A stretch of 64,000 nt of DNA, taken from the NCBI RefSeq assembly GCF_900142105.1, contig NZ_FQZS01000008.1:1-64000 (forward strand). Reading direction: 5' to 3'. This DNA comes from Lutispora thermophila DSM 19022 (GTDB taxonomy: Bacteria; Bacillota; Clostridia; Lutisporales; Lutisporaceae). The translations under genes and the position numbers were made by a program. The notes under the pieces were generated by a model. That model was not told the origin of the DNA, did no database searches, and worked only from the letters and a program-made list of their open reading frames with translations. Positions 62,386 to 64,000 of the stretch are shown here, one piece after another; positions within the stretch are counted from its first letter, which is position 1; each line of letters opens with the position of its first letter.

Positions 62386-63303
62386 ATGGATTACATGATG
62401 AAAGCAAAGGATGGATTAGAGATATACGTCCGACGCTGGGACAATGTGGAAGAACCAAAAGGAGTGGTTCTCATATATCACGGCATGGCTGAGCACGGCG
62501 GAAGATACCAGGATTTTGCAAAGCATCTAAATGCCAACGGCTATATTGCATATGCAGATGACCACAGAGGCCATGGCAAAACTGCCAATAGCATTGAAAA
62601 TCTGGGGTATATAGGAGAGGACGGATTTAATAGAATTATAGAGGATGAATATGATTTGATGAATGACATAAAGAAAAAACATCCAAATTTGCCTGTGGTA
62701 GTTCTTGGACACAGCTTTGGCTCCCTTTTGGCCCAGGATTTCATAACCAGATACGGCAATGACATTTCCGGTGTCATATTATCCGGCTCCACAAAAAAAG
62801 AAGGAATGCTCATATCTGCTGGTATAGTAATTACAAGTATATGCAGCAAATTATTTGGAAAAAGAAAGAAGTTAAAGTTATTGGATACCATAACATTCTT
62901 TAATTATAACAAGGGCATAGACAATCCTAAAAGCAAGTTTGCATGGCTTAGCCGGGATGAAAATATAGTAAGAGAATATGAGGAAGATCCTTACTGCGGA
63001 ACATTATTCCCTATAGCCTTTTTCTATTATTTATCAAGGGCTTTAGGGCCGTTGTATGACCATAGCAAGTTAGCAGCAATCCCTAAAGATTTACCTATAT
63101 TCATCATATCAGGAAGTCAAGACCCCTTTGGAGAATATGGGAAAGGTCCAACAAAGCTTTACAAAATGTATAAAGCCTTGAACATAAAAGATGTAGAGCT
63201 AAAGCTCTACGAAGGAGGTCGCCATGAGATGATAAATGAAATAAATAAAGAACAGGTCTATGAGGATATAATCCATTGGCTTGACCGTATTATTGCCGAT
63301 TGA
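62386..63303 (+). CDS. Alpha/beta hydrolase, monoacylglycerol lipase-like
   Basis: A 305-residue serine hydrolase (Hydrolase_4). HGMAEHGGRYQDFAKHL near residue 27 forms the oxyanion and lid start, the nucleophile is Ser110 in VLGHSFGSLLAQD, the acid is in SGSQDPFGEYG and the catalytic His in GGRHEMINE. It has no signal peptide. Enzymes of this type hydrolyse monoacylglycerols or lysophospholipids. ATG 62386 follows AAGAGGTG. The end of the gene overlaps the 3' end of the convergent lipoprotein frame by 14 bp. Confidence 0.9.
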   Translation: MDYMMKAKDGLEIYVRRWDNVEEPKGVVLIYHGMAEHGGRYQDFAKHLNANGYIAYADDHRGHGKTANSIENLGYIGEDGFNRIIEDEYDLMNDIKKKHPNLPVVVLGHSFGSLLAQDFITRYGNDISGVILSGSTKKEGMLISAGIVITSICSKLFGKRKKLKLLDTITFFNYNKGIDNPKSKFAWLSRDENIVREYEEDPYCGTLFPIAFFYYLSRALGPLYDHSKLAAIPKDLPIFIISGSQDPFGEYGKGPTKLYKMYKALNIKDVELKLYEGGRHEMINEINKEQVYEDIIHWLDRIIAD

Positions 63304-63796
63304 TTTCAGGTACTGCAGCAGCTCTGATCCAGCCTATTTCATAAGAGATATCATCACTTTGGTAAACGATTAACACCCAATCCTGAGTCTCAAAGGGCAG
63401 GGTTCAGCAGGGATCAAAGGTTGTTACTTCACCTACTGCCAAAGCTTCCACTACAGTACCTGCTTTCAAGGTGGCAAGTGTTTCGGAGGTTCCTGTAGGC
63501 ATGAGTTTGAATGAAGTATCTTCTCCTATTTTCACATTACCTTGGTAACCTTTTACATATTTGATTTTGGCAGGTGCGCCAATGGAGTCTAATTCAAGGG
63601 TTAGTTTAGCATTTTGATCAGTAAGAATGTTCATCTCCGATTCTAAAGCTTTAATTTTTTTTTCTGACTCAATAATCGCTTTGCCTAGTTCTTCAAGTTG
63701 AGTCTTTGATTGGGAACAGCCGGTCAAAATAAAAAGCGAAAAGACAGCAATGAATATCGTCATCAGAGCATATTTATGTTTCATTATTTTTGTCAT
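63290..63796 (-). pseudogene. SH3-like lipoprotein gene interrupted by in-frame TGA
   Basis: ATG 63796 (after GGGGGTC) starts a lipoprotein with lipobox LTGC, a coiled coil (EELGKAIIESEKKIKALESE) and the first strands of an SH3-like domain (LMPTGTSETLATLKAGTVVE). TGA at 63404-63406 ends it after F-D-P-C. The same frame then continues T-L-P-F-E-T-Q-D-W-V and IVYQSDDISYEIGWIRAAAV to TAA at 63290-63292, which completes the SH3 domain. The uninterrupted protein would be 168 residues. As it stands the 130-residue product lacks the last two strands. Confidence 0.7.
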
Positions 63797-63885
63797 GATT
63801 TGACCCCCTTGAAAATAGTTTTAATACAAAATATCTTTATTTTATTTTAACATATTATTCCGGTATTGTATTTCCCATTATAAAT

Positions 63886-63920
63886 AAAAGTACGAGATTT
63901 TGCTAAAATCTCGTACTTTT
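63886..63920 (-). terminator. Terminator of the gene entering from the right edge
   Basis: AAAAGTACGAGATTTT (63886-63901) pairs with AAAATCTCGTACTTTT (63905-63920), a 16-bp perfect stem around GCT. A- and T-rich arms allow termination in both directions. Confidence 0.8.
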
Positions 63921-63935
63921 AACTAGGCTTATGAA

Positions 63936-64000
63936 CTATTGTACTCTGTACATGCCGTTGCTTTCCATGTATTTGAATATAGCTTCCCCATGCTTTTGTT
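63936..64000 (-). CDS. C-terminal end of an unidentified gene, partial
   Basis: On the minus strand the frame entering at 64000 reads QKHGEAIFKYMESNGMYRVQ and stops at TAG 63936-63938, 16 bp before the terminator. The tail is too short to identify. It is included because a strong terminator directly follows. Confidence 0.45.
   Translation of the reverse strand, partial: QKHGEAIFKYMESNGMYRVQ

Overview
The window is AT-rich DNA from a low-GC Firmicute, most likely an anaerobic, endospore-forming member of Clostridia or Tissierellia. The support is a complete GerA-type germination operon, AGGAGG ribosome-binding sites, TTG and GTG starts, sigma-A promoters spaced by 17 bp, T-tailed terminators, YtrA-type and LiaS/NarL-type regulators, and products that resemble Bacillus and Clostridium proteins. 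No rRNA, tRNA, CRISPR array, prophage or intact insertion sequence was seen. The species cannot be fixed from the sequence.

Layout. 1-120: 3' end of a group II intron inserted antisense into the last codons of a SteT-like permease. 1.6-8.9 kb: a three-gene operon (DUF6530, DUF2087, GIY-YIG) behind a promoter overlapped by a perfect palindrome, then an SNF2 helicase, a manganese-type pyrophosphatase and a HAD phosphatase. 8.95-14.1 kb: a decayed group II intron reverse transcriptase, an S-layer-homology surface protein split by one stop codon, and a chemoreceptor. 14.3-16.9 kb (minus): D-serine dehydratase with a DD-carboxypeptidase. 17.2-24.6 kb: an alarmone synthetase, a flavoprotein, and a TetR-controlled RND efflux pair. 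24.6-27.6 kb: an unusual Rossmann-chemoreceptor fusion and an orphan PAS histidine kinase. 27.6-35.9 kb: a YtrA-type GntR/ABC operon, then an ABC exporter with its own two-component system (organised like Bacillus LnrLMN-LnrJK) and a cation diffusion facilitator. 35.9-39.9 kb (minus): the germination operon. 39.9-43.5 kb (minus): a heterodimeric multidrug ABC exporter.

43.6-64 kb has a different character: many small accessory genes (GNAT acetyltransferases, NUDIX, LD-carboxypeptidase, LysE, MATE, EamA, aminotransferase, RtcB, lipase) mixed with broken ones. At least eight loci here carry in-frame stops or frameshifts, often only one lesion each: three GNAT-like genes, an exonuclease, a small unknown gene, a VanW gene, a DUF4180 gene and an SH3-like lipoprotein. 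A beta-propeller protein may be a ninth. This is either a zone of recent gene decay or a region of poor sequence.

The best candidates for something undescribed are the DUF6530-DUF2087-GIY-YIG operon with its operator, the 113-nt promoter-to-terminator leader in front of an acetyltransferase (45248-45360), the Rossmann-chemoreceptor fusion, a dispersed hairpin repeat family (14252, 46895, 58880), and an Fpg-like protein that lacks the catalytic N-terminal proline.
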